Shown here one piece after another: positions 31,934-40,881 of a stretch of DNA of 44,809 bases. The notes under the pieces were generated by a model. The model was not told the origin of the DNA, made no database searches, and worked only from the letters and a program-made list of their open reading frames with translations. Each line of letters opens with the position of its first letter. Positions within the stretch are counted from its first letter, which is position 1. The stretch is from an uncultured Myxococcales bacterium (lineage in GTDB: Bacteria; Myxococcota_A; UBA9042; DTJE01). Where the stretch lies: contig CAINDP010000195.1 in the NCBI GenBank assembly GCA_903847405.1, forward strand, positions 1 through 44,809. The letters run 5' to 3'. The translations under genes were made by a program, and so were the position numbers.

Positions 31934-32272
31934 TTGTCACCGCATCCCGTCGCAATCCTGCTTTCAGTGATTCTGCTTTCCGCGTGCGGGCACCCCGATG
32001 CCGATCCCTGCATCGACGACCAATCGTGCGCACGAGGCACCGTTTGCCGAGGTGGCTGCACGGTTCTGCCGTGTTCGGGAACTTCTGATTGCGAACCTAC
32101 CGAAATCTGTATCCAACTTGACGAATCACCGGCATCGGTCTGTACCGGCCAGGAGTGCAACCCCGCCGTCCCATGCACGACCACAAGCGACTGCGTCGAT
32201 GGAATCTGCGTTTCGAGGACGACCGTCGCCGACGCCTTCGATCACGAAGGCGAATCGTCCGAGGCATGGTGA
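31934..32272 (+). CDS. Small Cys-rich lipoprotein
   Basis: A 112-residue protein with a signal peptide ending in a perfect lipobox, LLSAC (Cys18). The mature part is Cys-rich, with motifs CIDDQSCARGTVCRGGC, CSGTSDCEPTEIC and CTTTSDCVDGIC, the 'C...DC....C' spacing common in myxobacterial surface proteins and in the repeats of the metalloprotease at the left of the window. The start is a TTG at 31934, supported by GGAGG 7 bases upstream. Upstream in-frame ATGs would place non-hydrophobic sequence before the signal. It is the first of a run of Cys-rich exported proteins. Confidence 0.7.
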   Translation: MSPHPVAILLSVILLSACGHPDADPCIDDQSCARGTVCRGGCTVLPCSGTSDCEPTEICIQLDESPASVCTGQECNPAVPCTTTSDCVDGICVSRTTVADAFDHEGESSEAW

Positions 32273-32363
32273 CCTCCCCGATGCCTACGAGGAAGGTATT
32301 TGCCCTTGTTCTGTGATCGCCATCGGGTGGATACTTTCGACGTCGCGTAGAGGAAGCCGGACG

Positions 32364-33518
32364 ATGCAGAGCGTGCCTCGGTCGCTGCGCCTGTGTGCCC
32401 CGGCGGCACTGGCGCTTCTGGTCCTGGCGGCGATCGGCTGCGAAGGCGTCACTGCGGAACCCGCATCGGACCGGGGCCCAGACGATGTATCGCGATTCGA
32501 GGATGTTCCGGAGTACCCGTTCTGCGATCGCGTGGGATGTTCCGCCGATTGTCCCGACTTCTTCATGGACGTGGTCATCACCTGTGACAGTGGCAGTGTG
32601 ACGGCGTCCTGGAAGGACTACTCTGGTTGCATGTCGGGAACCGCCGCGCCGGATTACCTGGCGTGCCAGGCCACCCGGACCTGCCCGACGGGGAAGTGTC
32701 GTCTGCCCGTGCTTCCCGTGCAGCATACGGCGTGCTGGGCGGAATTGCTGACCGCCTATTGCGAACCCCCTTGTGCGGCCGAGGAATCCGGTGGTTCGTG
32801 CGCCGACTATCTTCGCTGTGCGTGGAATTGCCCGGTTGGCGATGGAAGCGCCCTGTGCGATCAGGAGTGCCTGAGCAAGCTGGATGCACGCGGACTGCAG
32901 GCGTTCACGCCGTTGAAGACCTGCGCGGATAGCTTCTGCGCCGGCGCGCTGGTGTTCAACGAGTGCCTGGAGGCCAACTGTCGATCCGCCCGAATCGGCT
33001 GCGCCTGGGGCTGCAAGCATGGGAACTGCCGGGAGTTCCAGGATTGCCTGGATGCCTGCCCACCGGACGAACCCTCGACGGACGCGGATGACGGCCTCGC
33101 CTGCCGGCAATCGTGTGCGATGGATGCGACCCCGGCTGCCCAGATGGACCTGCACGCCTTCCTGACGTGCCTGGAGGCCGATTGCCCGCCCTCGCTGCCG
33201 CTGGTGTATTCAAGGTGCAGCACGGACCGGTGCACGGTCGACTGGGACACGTGCCGTGCGGCGCCGACCTCCTGTCGCGACGCGTACCTGTGCTGGACGA
33301 CGAAACCCTTCAGTTCCACCCCTGGCGAGGACGAAGTCCCCTACGGGTGCACCCACGACCTTGCCGACGCGGAAAGAACAAGGATCGATGCGATCGCCAG
33401 GTGCCTCAGGGAAGCCTGCTTCACGCCTGACGCCCCCGAGGGGTTCGCGGACGAATGCATGGCCGCAGCACTGAAGGGTGCATGTGCAGTACGGAAGGCC
33501 GACTGCGTCGGCGAATAG
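32364..33518 (+). CDS. Large Cys-rich lipoprotein
   Basis: A 384-residue exported lipoprotein. The signal peptide ends at about Cys26 (LAAIGC). The mature protein contains about 40 Cys, spaced in repeated blocks such as CADYLRCAWNC, CDQECLSKL, CADSFC, CRSARIGCAWGC, CREFQDCLDAC and CRQSCAMD. This suggests several small disulfide-bonded helical modules ('C..y..C...C') resembling each other. No enzyme motif is seen. Such modules are known in myxobacterial surface proteins of unknown function. ATG 32364 follows AGGAAG. Its neighbours on both sides are also Cys-rich exported proteins on the same strand. Confidence 0.75.
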   Translation: MQSVPRSLRLCAPAALALLVLAAIGCEGVTAEPASDRGPDDVSRFEDVPEYPFCDRVGCSADCPDFFMDVVITCDSGSVTASWKDYSGCMSGTAAPDYLACQATRTCPTGKCRLPVLPVQHTACWAELLTAYCEPPCAAEESGGSCADYLRCAWNCPVGDGSALCDQECLSKLDARGLQAFTPLKTCADSFCAGALVFNECLEANCRSARIGCAWGCKHGNCREFQDCLDACPPDEPSTDADDGLACRQSCAMDATPAAQMDLHAFLTCLEADCPPSLPLVYSRCSTDRCTVDWDTCRAAPTSCRDAYLCWTTKPFSSTPGEDEVPYGCTHDLADAERTRIDAIARCLREACFTPDAPEGFADECMAAALKGACAVRKADCVGE

Positions 33519-33547
33519 GGCCCTTGTCGTCTTTGGGGGAAGGAGTC

Positions 33548-35008
33548 ATGGCTGGTCGCGATGTCCCGTCGTCCGTTTCGGGCTGCCTTGGCGCGATCCT
33601 CCTGGTCCTGCTGGTTCCGGTCCCCGCGGCGGCGGATGGTCTGGTTTTCGAGGTCAGCGGTCGGCAGGACAGCGTCGAAATCGATCATCAACGCGCCCTG
33701 ATCTGGCAGCGGCAGGACGCCCTGGAACTGGTGATCGAACCCGTCTTCCGCTGGACCCCCGGCGATCCCGGCGCGTGGATCATCCCGTTCCCGGCCCTGC
33801 CGGTCGTGGCGGCCGGGGTCCCGTCGTTCCTGGACCGGCTGGAACGCTTGACGGCCCCGCAGTTCGTCGATGTCTGCATGGATCCCAGTTGCTGTTGCTA
33901 CTGGCAGGAGTGCGATGCAAGCATGCCCGGAACCCAGGAACTGGCCACGTCGGACGGCGTCACGGTGTGGACGTCGGGTACGGTAGGCGACCTGGACTAC
34001 GTCGTCCTGAGCGTTGCGGAAGGCAACCTGCTGGCGACCTGGCTGGCGTCCAACGGGTTCCAGGTGCCACCCGAGGTCGCTCCGACGCTGGACGGGCTGG
34101 ATGTGGTGGGTGTCTATTGGTTCGCCGCGCGGGTTGCGAACCCTGCCACGGCCGGCCAGTCCCTGGCGCCGGTTTCCTTCACGTTCCCCCCGACCGTCGC
34201 ACCGTTCTACCCGATGCGTCTGACCTTGGCCGGGATGACGGAGGGCGAGCAGATCGAACTGCACCTGTTCACCGTGACCGATGGTCCCGCGCCCCTGGTG
34301 CCCGGCGACGTGCCGTGGACGCGAGCGGACCAGGCTACGGGGCATCGCGATTACTTCGGTTTTTCGAACGGGCACTACTGCCAGGACAACGCGACGCCGG
34401 TGGCCTACGTCGAACAGGCGCGGGCCCTTCTGTCCGGGAAGAGCTCCTTCCTGCTGGAGGCGTACGGCTCGATTGCGGATCGACTGGAAGAAACCGACGT
34501 CGGCGGGCCCTTCGATCTGTTGCAAGGCAGCGATGCCAGGATCGCCCGGCTGTGGGGTGCCATGACGGCCTCGACCGAGGCGTCCGACGTGCCGTTCGTC
34601 GCGCTGGTTCCACCGGACACGTGGGGGTGGGAACAGGACCGGTTCTTTCCGACCTATTGCAACGACAAGGGCTTCTGCCACGGGTGCGACAACAATTGCG
34701 ACCAACCGCCCCCCGAAATCGTCGAGACCAGCGGGGACGTGCCCCTCGTGTTCGGTGATGTCGCTGATGCCGGGCCGGGCGTCGATGACTGCGATGGCGA
34801 CAGGGGCATCGAGGAACTCGGCTGCGACGAAGGCCTCGAGGAGGTCGGCAGCTCCTGTGAGATCATCGAAGACGTCCCGCCGACCGCTGAAAAGGGATGC
34901 TCGGGACACCCCCAGGAGCCGCACGGCGGGCGCCCGGCGCCGGCGATCGCGTTGATCCTGTGCCTGGCCGTTGCCTGCCGCGTCCGTCGAAGAGGTGCCA
35001 GCGCATGA
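33548..35008 (+). CDS. DUF2330 family surface protein with MYXO-CTERM tail
   Basis: A 486-residue exported protein: signal peptide to about residue 29 (VPAAA), then a DUF2330-like domain starting VSGRQDSVEIDHQRALIWQRQDALELVIEP, a pattern typical of that family, with FRWTPGDPGAWIIPFPALP. A CMDPSCCCYWQEC Cys cluster sits near 114-126. The Asp/Glu-rich stretch after about 395 leads to the tail with Cys451 (EKGCSG), a hydrophobic helix and RVRRRG, a MYXO-CTERM-type sorting signal. DUF2330 proteins are exported and of unknown function. ATG 33548 follows AAGGAG. The stop overlaps the next start (ATGA), so the small lipoprotein that follows is translationally coupled. Confidence 0.85.
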   Translation: MAGRDVPSSVSGCLGAILLVLLVPVPAAADGLVFEVSGRQDSVEIDHQRALIWQRQDALELVIEPVFRWTPGDPGAWIIPFPALPVVAAGVPSFLDRLERLTAPQFVDVCMDPSCCCYWQECDASMPGTQELATSDGVTVWTSGTVGDLDYVVLSVAEGNLLATWLASNGFQVPPEVAPTLDGLDVVGVYWFAARVANPATAGQSLAPVSFTFPPTVAPFYPMRLTLAGMTEGEQIELHLFTVTDGPAPLVPGDVPWTRADQATGHRDYFGFSNGHYCQDNATPVAYVEQARALLSGKSSFLLEAYGSIADRLEETDVGGPFDLLQGSDARIARLWGAMTASTEASDVPFVALVPPDTWGWEQDRFFPTYCNDKGFCHGCDNNCDQPPPEIVETSGDVPLVFGDVADAGPGVDDCDGDRGIEELGCDEGLEEVGSSCEIIEDVPPTAEKGCSGHPQEPHGGRPAPAIALILCLAVACRVRRRGASA

Positions 35009-35313
35009 GACGAGCGTTCATGGTCGTCGGCGTCACAGCGTCCTTGCTGGGCTGCAGTTCGGAAGGCTCGGAGGGGAACGGCGCAGGCCGGTGCACGATG
35101 GGCGACACCCGACAGGCCGGCAACGTGTGCTTTCCGCCCAACTGTCCCGAGGGGTGGGCGTGTCCACAGGGCGTCGCGACCGGTTGCGTATCCAGCGCTT
35201 GCACCTGCGGGACGGATGGCATCTGGGCGTGCCTGCCGGACTGCGCCCACACCGTCGCGTGCGTTCCGCTGACCGAGGTTCCGGACGCGTCGAACGACGC
35301 TCACGATCCGTGA
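35005..35313 (+). CDS. Small Cys-rich lipoprotein coupled to the DUF2330 gene
   Basis: A 102-residue protein with a short signal peptide and lipobox SLLGC (Cys17). The mature part carries about 11 Cys, including CFPPNCPEGWACPQG, CVSSACTCGTDGIWACLPDC and TVACVPL, a compact disulfide-rich domain. No family recognised. The ATG lies within ATGA at the end of the DUF2330 gene (35005-35008), so it is probably made together with it and may form a complex at the outer surface. Confidence 0.7.
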   Translation: MRRAFMVVGVTASLLGCSSEGSEGNGAGRCTMGDTRQAGNVCFPPNCPEGWACPQGVATGCVSSACTCGTDGIWACLPDCAHTVACVPLTEVPDASNDAHDP

Positions 35314-35343
35314 AGTTGCCTTTCTTCCGAGGAGCAGACGTCG

Positions 35344-35538
35344 ATGTCGGACTACAGCAGCTGTCCCCGGTGCGGCAAGAAGGCCGAGAAGGCCTTGTCG
35401 TCCAATCACTTCAACGTGATGAAGTGCTTGAAGTGCGGCGAAAAGTACTGCTACAAGTGCAGCGGAACCGACGGAGGCCACCGCTGCCCGAGTTGCGGAT
35501 CCCACGACAGGACCGAGGTCGGGAAGGTCTACTCGTGA
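35344..35538 (+). CDS. Small zinc-ribbon protein
   Basis: A 64-residue cytoplasmic protein with four CxxC pairs or knuckles: CPRCGKK at 7-13, CLKCGEKYCYKC at 28-39 and CPSCGSHD at 48-55. Eight Cys of this spacing would hold two zinc ions. The family is not recognised. Such proteins often bind nucleic acids or act as adaptors. ATG 35344 follows GAGGAGCAG. The gene is 30 bases after the lipoprotein gene on the same strand and convergent with the next gene. Confidence 0.75.
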   Translation: MSDYSSCPRCGKKAEKALSSNHFNVMKCLKCGEKYCYKCSGTDGGHRCPSCGSHDRTEVGKVYS

Positions 35539-35592
35539 GCCTTTGCGTGCAGGGAAGAATGCGCCCGGCATGACCATCCGCGGCGTGCTTCG

Positions 35593-36660
35593 CTACATCT
35601 GGAAATCGGGGGAACCACCGGAGCGGATGGTGGAGATCCACTCGGTGACCTTGTCGCTTTCGTAGACCACGGCGCTGCATCGACCCAGGTACTCCAGCAC
35701 GGCTTCCGAGTCACCCGCCTTCAGCATTTCGGCCGCAAGGTCGTACTTCGCGCCGAAGAGGGACTTCGTCGCACAGACGTCGATGGATTCCAGGAGGAGG
35801 CGACGGGCATCCTCCCGGTTGCCGGACCGGAAGGCCAGCCAGCCCAGGACCTGCAGGGCGTCGTGGTTCGAATTGCAGTAGTTCCAGTCGTCCCGGCCCA
35901 GGGCGGTGGCCTCGGCGACGATCTCGGTCGCATACGTCCTTGCCGCTTCCGGATCGCCAGCCTCGACCGCGTATTTCAGGGCCTTGGTGTTCAGGAAGAG
36001 GCGGTCATTCCTTTCGACGATGCTCGCCAGTCCATCCTGGAGAGTCCACAGAGCCGCTGTCGCCGCCTCGCGACGATCCTCGGGGGAACCCCAATGAGCC
36101 TGGACGACCTGTGCGTAGGCATATTGCACCCGGAACAGCGCGGAGTGCGGATCCAGTTCCATCGCCCGGCGAAACAGGCACAGCGAGCGGCCTTCCCAGA
36201 TCAGGCTGTTCGCGGCGTTGGACAGGACTGCGGGATCGGTTGGATGTCGGTCCACGGCATCCAGCCACATCGGGATCGTTTCTGTGTACACGTCGCCGTC
36301 GGCCGCGGGAAGCATCTTGATTCCCCCAGGATGGGCCAGGATGGCCGACTCCGGGTGGTTGCGGATCAGCCATTTGACGTGGCGTTGCAGCGCCAGTCTG
36401 GCCTGCCCCGAACCGAACCGCAGGGAGTCGTAGTGAACCACCAGGCGAATGCGCGTGCGCAGATCGTCCGGGTCTTCCACGAGCCGTCCTTCCAGGGCGT
36501 CCAACTCGCTGCTCGACAGCGTCTGGCCGCGGTCGATCATGGTGGCGATCTCGGTGTCGGAGGGATTGCGGGGCTCTGGCGCCGGAGCCTGAGGGTTGGC
36601 GGAGCATGAAAGAACCACGAGTGCCGGCAGGAACGGTAGCCACCGGAAGCGGTATCGCAC
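35593..36660 (-). CDS. Tetratricopeptide-like lipoprotein
   Basis: A 355-residue exported lipoprotein. The GTG start at 36660 is followed by a signal peptide and lipobox VLSC (about Cys19). The mature part is helical with repeat-like pairs: FRRAMELDPHSALFRVQYAYAQVVQ, NTKALKYAVEAGDPEAARTYATEIVAEA, LQVLGWLAFRSGNREDARRLLLESI and AAEMLKAGDSEAVLEYLG, typical of TPR/SEL1-like solenoids that bind peptides or proteins. A longer reading from ATG 36738 would put 26 non-hydrophobic residues before the signal, so GTG is preferred. The upstream sequence GGGGTGG is a modest ribosome site. It lies 90 bases after sucB on the same strand. Confidence 0.75.
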   Translation of the reverse strand: MRYRFRWLPFLPALVVLSCSANPQAPAPEPRNPSDTEIATMIDRGQTLSSSELDALEGRLVEDPDDLRTRIRLVVHYDSLRFGSGQARLALQRHVKWLIRNHPESAILAHPGGIKMLPAADGDVYTETIPMWLDAVDRHPTDPAVLSNAANSLIWEGRSLCLFRRAMELDPHSALFRVQYAYAQVVQAHWGSPEDRREAATAALWTLQDGLASIVERNDRLFLNTKALKYAVEAGDPEAARTYATEIVAEATALGRDDWNYCNSNHDALQVLGWLAFRSGNREDARRLLLESIDVCATKSLFGAKYDLAAEMLKAGDSEAVLEYLGRCSAVVYESDKVTEWISTIRSGGSPDFQM

Positions 36661-36750
36661 GGGGCCACCCCTGTTCACGCAGGACGCGCAAGGACGGCGC
36701 ATTATCGGGCAGGGGCACCCGGGGAGCAACCGGCGCAAGTCGGAGCGGCA

Positions 36751-37986
36751 TCACACTTCCAGGATCAACCGCGCCGGGTCCTCCAGGACCTCCTTGATGC
36801 GCTTCAGGAACGTCACCGCCTCGCGGCCGTCCACGACGCGGTGGTCGTAGGTCAGGGCTACGTACATCATGGGGCGGATGACCACCTGGCCGTCGCGGGC
36901 GACGGGGCGGTCCTGGATGGCGTGCATGCCCAGGACGCCGGACTGCGGGGGGTTCACGATGGGGGTGGACATGAGGCTGCCGTATACGCCGCCGTTGCTG
37001 ATCGTGAAGGTGCCGCCCAGCAGTTCGCGCAGTTCCAGGCGGTTTGCCTGGGCGCGCTTGCCGAAGTCGGCGATGGCCTTCTCGATGGCGGACAGGCTCA
37101 TCCGGTCGGCATCGCGCAGGACCGGGACGACCAGGCCGCGTCCGCCGCCGACCGCCACGCCGATGTCGTAGTAGTGGTGGTAGACGATCGCGTCGCCGCG
37201 GATTTCCGCGTTGACCTGGGGGATGCGCTGCAGCGCGTCCACGGCGGCCTTCACGAACATCGACATCAGGCCCAATTTGACGCCGTGGCGGGCCACGAAG
37301 GCCTCCTGGACGCGCTTGCGCAGGTCCATGAACACCGACAGGTCGATTTCGTTGAACGTCGTCAGCAGGGCCGCCTGCTGCTGGGCCATCACCAGGCGCT
37401 CGGCGATGCGGCGGCGCATCAGCGTCATCGGGACGACTTCGTCCCGGGGGTCGGTCGATGTCGCGGCGGCGGGAACCGGGTGCTCCATCGCCGTCGCCGC
37501 GCGAACCACGTCCTCCTTCAGCACGCGACCGCCGGGGCCCGTGGCCGTGACGGCCGACAGGGGCACCCCGGTGCGATCCATTTCGATGCGGGCCGCGGGC
37601 ATCACCCGGGTGGGATCGGCGGCGGGTGCGGGGACCGGCGCAGCAGGCGAGGGCGCAGCGGCAGGCGAGGGCGCAGCGGGGGCCGCCGGCGCAGGCTTCG
37701 CGGAGGCCTTCGCCGCAACGGCAGGAGCCGTCGATTCCGTTGCCGCCGCCCCTTCCTCCAGGATCGCCAGCACGTCCCCGATGACCGCCTTCGCCCCGGC
37801 GGCCTTGACGATCTTCCCCAGGCGTCCCTCGACCGGCGACGGGACCTCCATGGTGGCCTTGTCGGTTTCCAGCACGACGATCGGCTCGTCCAGGTGCACG
37901 GCATCGCCCTCGGCCTTCAGCCAGTCGCCGACCACGACCTCGGTGATCGACTCGCCGACCGCGGGGACCTTCAGTTCGATGGACAT
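36751..37986 (-). CDS. sucB: Dihydrolipoyllysine succinyltransferase (2-oxoglutarate dehydrogenase E2)
   Basis: A 411-residue E2 enzyme with the full domain order. A lipoyl domain at 1-76 has lipoylated Lys43 in [10 protein letters not shown] Pro/Ala linker follows (about 80-125, with a short APSPAAP repeat), then a peripheral-subunit-binding domain ([15 protein letters not shown] ... [12 protein letters not shown]) and the catalytic acyltransferase domain from about 185. The active-site [12 protein letters not shown] contains the catalytic His. [15 protein letters not shown] and [12 protein letters not shown] are conserved in succinyl-type E2. It transfers succinyl from lipoamide to CoA in the TCA cycle. 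The start lies 9 bases after sucA, so they form one operon. ATG 37986 follows GGAGGC. Confidence 0.97.
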   Translation of the reverse strand: MSIELKVPAVGESITEVVVGDWLKAEGDAVHLDEPIVVLETDKATMEVPSPVEGRLGKIVKAAGAKAVIGDVLAILEEGAAATESTAPAVAAKASAKPAPAAPAAPSPAAAPSPAAPVPAPAADPTRVMPAARIEMDRTGVPLSAVTATGPGGRVLKEDVVRAATAMEHPVPAAATSTDPRDEVVPMTLMRRRIAERLVMAQQQAALLTTFNEIDLSVFMDLRKRVQEAFVARHGVKLGLMSMFVKAAVDALQRIPQVNAEIRGDAIVYHHYYDIGVAVGGGRGLVVPVLRDADRMSLSAIEKAIADFGKRAQANRLELRELLGGTFTISNGGVYGSLMSTPIVNPPQSGVLGMHAIQDRPVARDGQVVIRPMMYVALTYDHRVVDGREAVTFLKRIKEVLEDPARLILEV

Positions 37987-37995
37987 GGATGCCTC

Positions 37996-40815
37996 CTAGC
38001 CGAACGCTCGCGCGATCAGTTCGTGCTGCTCTTCTTCGTGACGACGATGTGAACCGGTGGCCGGACTGGCCGAATCGGGCCGCGCGATGATGTCGGTCAG
38101 GGTCAGGCCTCCGGGCAGCCCGCAGCAGAAGCGTGACCGGATGGTCGGCGCCACGCCCTGGTTGCCGGCCTCCTCCTGGACCCAGGCCACCTGGGCGCCC
38201 GCGTACTGCGTCAGCGCCGCGGCGATCGCGTCGTTGGACAGCGGGTACACCTGCTCGAACCGCACGATGGCCACGTCGTCGCGCTTGCGCTCGGCCCGCG
38301 CCTTCTGCAGTTCGAAGAACACCTTGCCGCTGCACAGCAGCACCCGGGACGTCGCGGTTCCCGCCGGCCGATCGTCGGCCAGGATCCGCTGGAACCGCCC
38401 GGTCGCCAGGTCGTCCAGGGACGACACGACGGCCGGGTGCCGCAGCAGGCTCTTGGGCGTCAGCACCACCAGGGGCTTGCGCCACGGCCGGCGCACCTGG
38501 CGCCGCAGCACGTGGAACAACTGGGCCGGCGTGGTCGGCTGCACGACCTGCAGGTTGTCCTCCGCGGCCAGTTGCAGGAAACGCTCGGGGCGCGCGCTGC
38601 TGTGCTCGGGCCCCTGGCCCTCCAGGCCGTGGGGCAGCAGCAGCGCCAGGCCCGACAGGCGGTTCCACTTGGCTTCGGCCGACGCCAGGAACTGGTCGAT
38701 GATGGGCTGAGCGACGTTCACGAAGTCGCCGAACTGCGCCTCCCACAGCACCAGCGCGTCGGGGCTGTCCAGGCTGTAGCCGTACTCGAAGCCCAGGACG
38801 CCCGTTTCGGACAGCGGGCTGTTGCGCACCTCGACGGGACCCTGGCGCTGGGCCAGGTTCTGCAGCGGTTGGTACACGTGGCCGTCCACCACGTCGTACA
38901 GCACCGCGTGGCGGTGGCTGAAGGTGCCGCGGCGCGTGTCCTGGCCCGACAGGCGCACCCGCGAGCCCTCGACGGCCAGCGTGGCGTACGCCAGCAGTTC
39001 GCCCGCCGCCCAGTCCAGGGGCCGGCTGCCCCGGGCCATGTCGTTCCGGGCCTCCAGCAGGCGCAGCAGTTTCGGGTGGGGATGGAAGTCCAGCGGCACG
39101 TGGGCCAGGGACTCCAGCAGGCCGGCCAACTGCACGCGATCGACGCCCGTGTCGGGTTCCGGTACGTCCGAGTCGGGGCCGCCGGCATACCCTGCCCAGC
39201 GCCCCCGGAGCCCCGTGGGCGCGGGCGGCGGTTCCTGGCGCGCAGCGACCAGTTCCTCCTCGAACTCCCGGCGGCTGCGAACCGCGATCTCGTCGGCCTG
39301 GTCCTTGGAAATGCCGCCCATCTTCAGCAGGAAGTCCAGGTAGCCCTCGCGGACCGTCTGGCGGGCCTCGATCGCCTTGTACATGACCGGCTGCGTGAAG
39401 GCCGGCTCGTCCCCTTCGTTGTGGCCGCGCCGGCGATAGCAGTACATGTCGATGACCACGTCGCGGGCGTAGGCGCGCCGGAAGTCCAGGGCCAGGCGGA
39501 CCACCTGGGCGACCGCCTCGGGGTCCTCGCCGTTGACGTGGAAGATCGGCACGTCCAGCAACCGCGCCACGTCGGTGGCGTAGATCGACGAACGTGCCTC
39601 GTCCGGGGACGTGGTGAACCCGACCTGGTTGTTGACCACGACGTGCAGCGTGCCGCCGACCGAGTACCCGGAAAGGGTGCTCATGTTCAGCGTTTCCTGG
39701 ACGATGCCCTCGCCGGCGAAGGCCGCGTCGCCGTGGACCAGGATGGCCAGACCCCGGGCGCGCCACGTGTCGCCGGCCTGGTCCTGGCGCGCGCGCAGGC
39801 GGCCCATCGCGACGGGATTCACCAGTTCCAGGTGGCTGGGGTTGAACGTCAGGGACACGTGGATCTTTCGCCCCTGGGAGGTCGTCCAGAGGGTCGTGTG
39901 GCCCAGGTGGTACTTGACGTCGCCGGACCCGCGGTCGGCGATGTCCGTGTCGTCGAATTCCCGGAAGATCTGGCGCGGCGTCTTGCCCATCAGGTTCGCC
40001 AGAACGTTCAGGCGCCCCCGGTGGGGCATGCCCAGGATCACCTCGTCCACGCTCTGCTGCCCGGCGTGCTCCAGGGCCAGGTCCAGCAGCGGGATGAAGG
40101 ACTCGGCGCCCTCCAGGCTGAAGCGCTTGGCGCCCAGGAACTTCTTCTGCAGGAAGTCCTCGAAGACGACCGCGTCGGTCAGGCGCTTCAGGATGCGGTG
40201 CTGCTCGGCGGGCGACAGGTCCAGGCGGTTCCGCGTGCCCTCCATGCGTTCCTGCAGCCAGGTCTTCAGGGCCAGATCGTTGATGTGCATGAACTGGACG
40301 CCGATCGACCGGGCATACGTGTCGCGCAGGCGTTCCAGCAGGTCGCGCAGCGGGAGCGTTTCGGCGCCCAGCAGGGTGCGCGTGGATACGACGCGCCCCA
40401 TGTCGGCGTCGGAGAGGCCGTAGTAGGCAGGGTCCAGTTCGGGCTGGGCGGCCCGGGGGATGCCCAGGGGATCGATCTGGGCGACCATGTGCCCGCGAAC
40501 GCGCCAGGCGCGCACCAACTGGTCGACGCGGTCCTGGAAGGCGGCGACGTCCACCGGGGCGTGGGAGTGGGTGGCGTCGGGGGGCGCGCCGGACCCGGAA
40601 CCTGCGGGGAGTGGCGCGCTGCCGGTCGCGAACAACCCCGGGGACGGCGTCGCCGGTCCCTGTGCAACAGGGCGTCCCGCCTCGGTCGAGGGGAACGACG
40701 CGAACCAGGCGCGCCAGTCGTCCGTCACGGCGGACGGATCCCGCAGGTACAGTTCGAACAAGGCCTCGGCGTACCCGAGGTTCTGCAGTGCCACGTCCTG
40801 GGGCGGTTCCGACAT
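37996..40815 (-). CDS. sucA: 2-oxoglutarate dehydrogenase E1
   Basis: A 939-residue thiamine-diphosphate enzyme, the usual OdhA length. It begins with the short E2-docking segment NLGYAEALFELYLRDPSAV...WRAWF. Conserved motifs are GMPHRGRLNVL, VKYHLG, HGDAAFAGEGIVQETLNMS (ThDP/Mg binding), NNQVGFTT, YCYRRRGHNEGDEP, and later SHRHAVLYD and LPHGLEGQGPEHSSARPERFLQL. It decarboxylates 2-oxoglutarate and passes the succinyl group to the SucB lipoyl arm. ATG 40815 follows GGGGAGAG. The E3 component is likely the lpdA product encoded 8 kb to the left. Promoter candidate just upstream. Confidence 0.97.
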   Translation of the reverse strand: MSEPPQDVALQNLGYAEALFELYLRDPSAVTDDWRAWFASFPSTEAGRPVAQGPATPSPGLFATGSAPLPAGSGSGAPPDATHSHAPVDVAAFQDRVDQLVRAWRVRGHMVAQIDPLGIPRAAQPELDPAYYGLSDADMGRVVSTRTLLGAETLPLRDLLERLRDTYARSIGVQFMHINDLALKTWLQERMEGTRNRLDLSPAEQHRILKRLTDAVVFEDFLQKKFLGAKRFSLEGAESFIPLLDLALEHAGQQSVDEVILGMPHRGRLNVLANLMGKTPRQIFREFDDTDIADRGSGDVKYHLGHTTLWTTSQGRKIHVSLTFNPSHLELVNPVAMGRLRARQDQAGDTWRARGLAILVHGDAAFAGEGIVQETLNMSTLSGYSVGGTLHVVVNNQVGFTTSPDEARSSIYATDVARLLDVPIFHVNGEDPEAVAQVVRLALDFRRAYARDVVIDMYCYRRRGHNEGDEPAFTQPVMYKAIEARQTVREGYLDFLLKMGGISKDQADEIAVRSRREFEEELVAARQEPPPAPTGLRGRWAGYAGGPDSDVPEPDTGVDRVQLAGLLESLAHVPLDFHPHPKLLRLLEARNDMARGSRPLDWAAGELLAYATLAVEGSRVRLSGQDTRRGTFSHRHAVLYDVVDGHVYQPLQNLAQRQGPVEVRNSPLSETGVLGFEYGYSLDSPDALVLWEAQFGDFVNVAQPIIDQFLASAEAKWNRLSGLALLLPHGLEGQGPEHSSARPERFLQLAAEDNLQVVQPTTPAQLFHVLRRQVRRPWRKPLVVLTPKSLLRHPAVVSSLDDLATGRFQRILADDRPAGTATSRVLLCSGKVFFELQKARAERKRDDVAIVRFEQVYPLSNDAIAAALTQYAGAQVAWVQEEAGNQGVAPTIRSRFCCGLPGGLTLTDIIARPDSASPATGSHRRHEEEQHELIARAFG

Positions 40816-40852
40816 GCGCTCTCCCCGATTCGTCAGGTCCGGGTTGCACAAG

Positions 40853-40881
40853 ACAATGGGCCGTCCGGGGGGTTTCGTCAA
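40853..40881 (-). promoter_or_regulatory. Weak predicted promoter of sucAB
   Basis: Minus strand: TTGACG (40876-40881, 5 of 6), 17-base spacer, weak CATTGT (40853-40858). It lies at the sfsA stop, so sucAB may also receive read-through from the sfsA transcript. Confidence 0.3.

Noticed and set aside
36005-40849. A 1614-codon open frame on the minus strand over sucA-sucB
   Set aside because: It is in another frame of the same strand as sucA and sucB, which have full domain sets. The long frame is Arg/Gly/Pro-rich noise.
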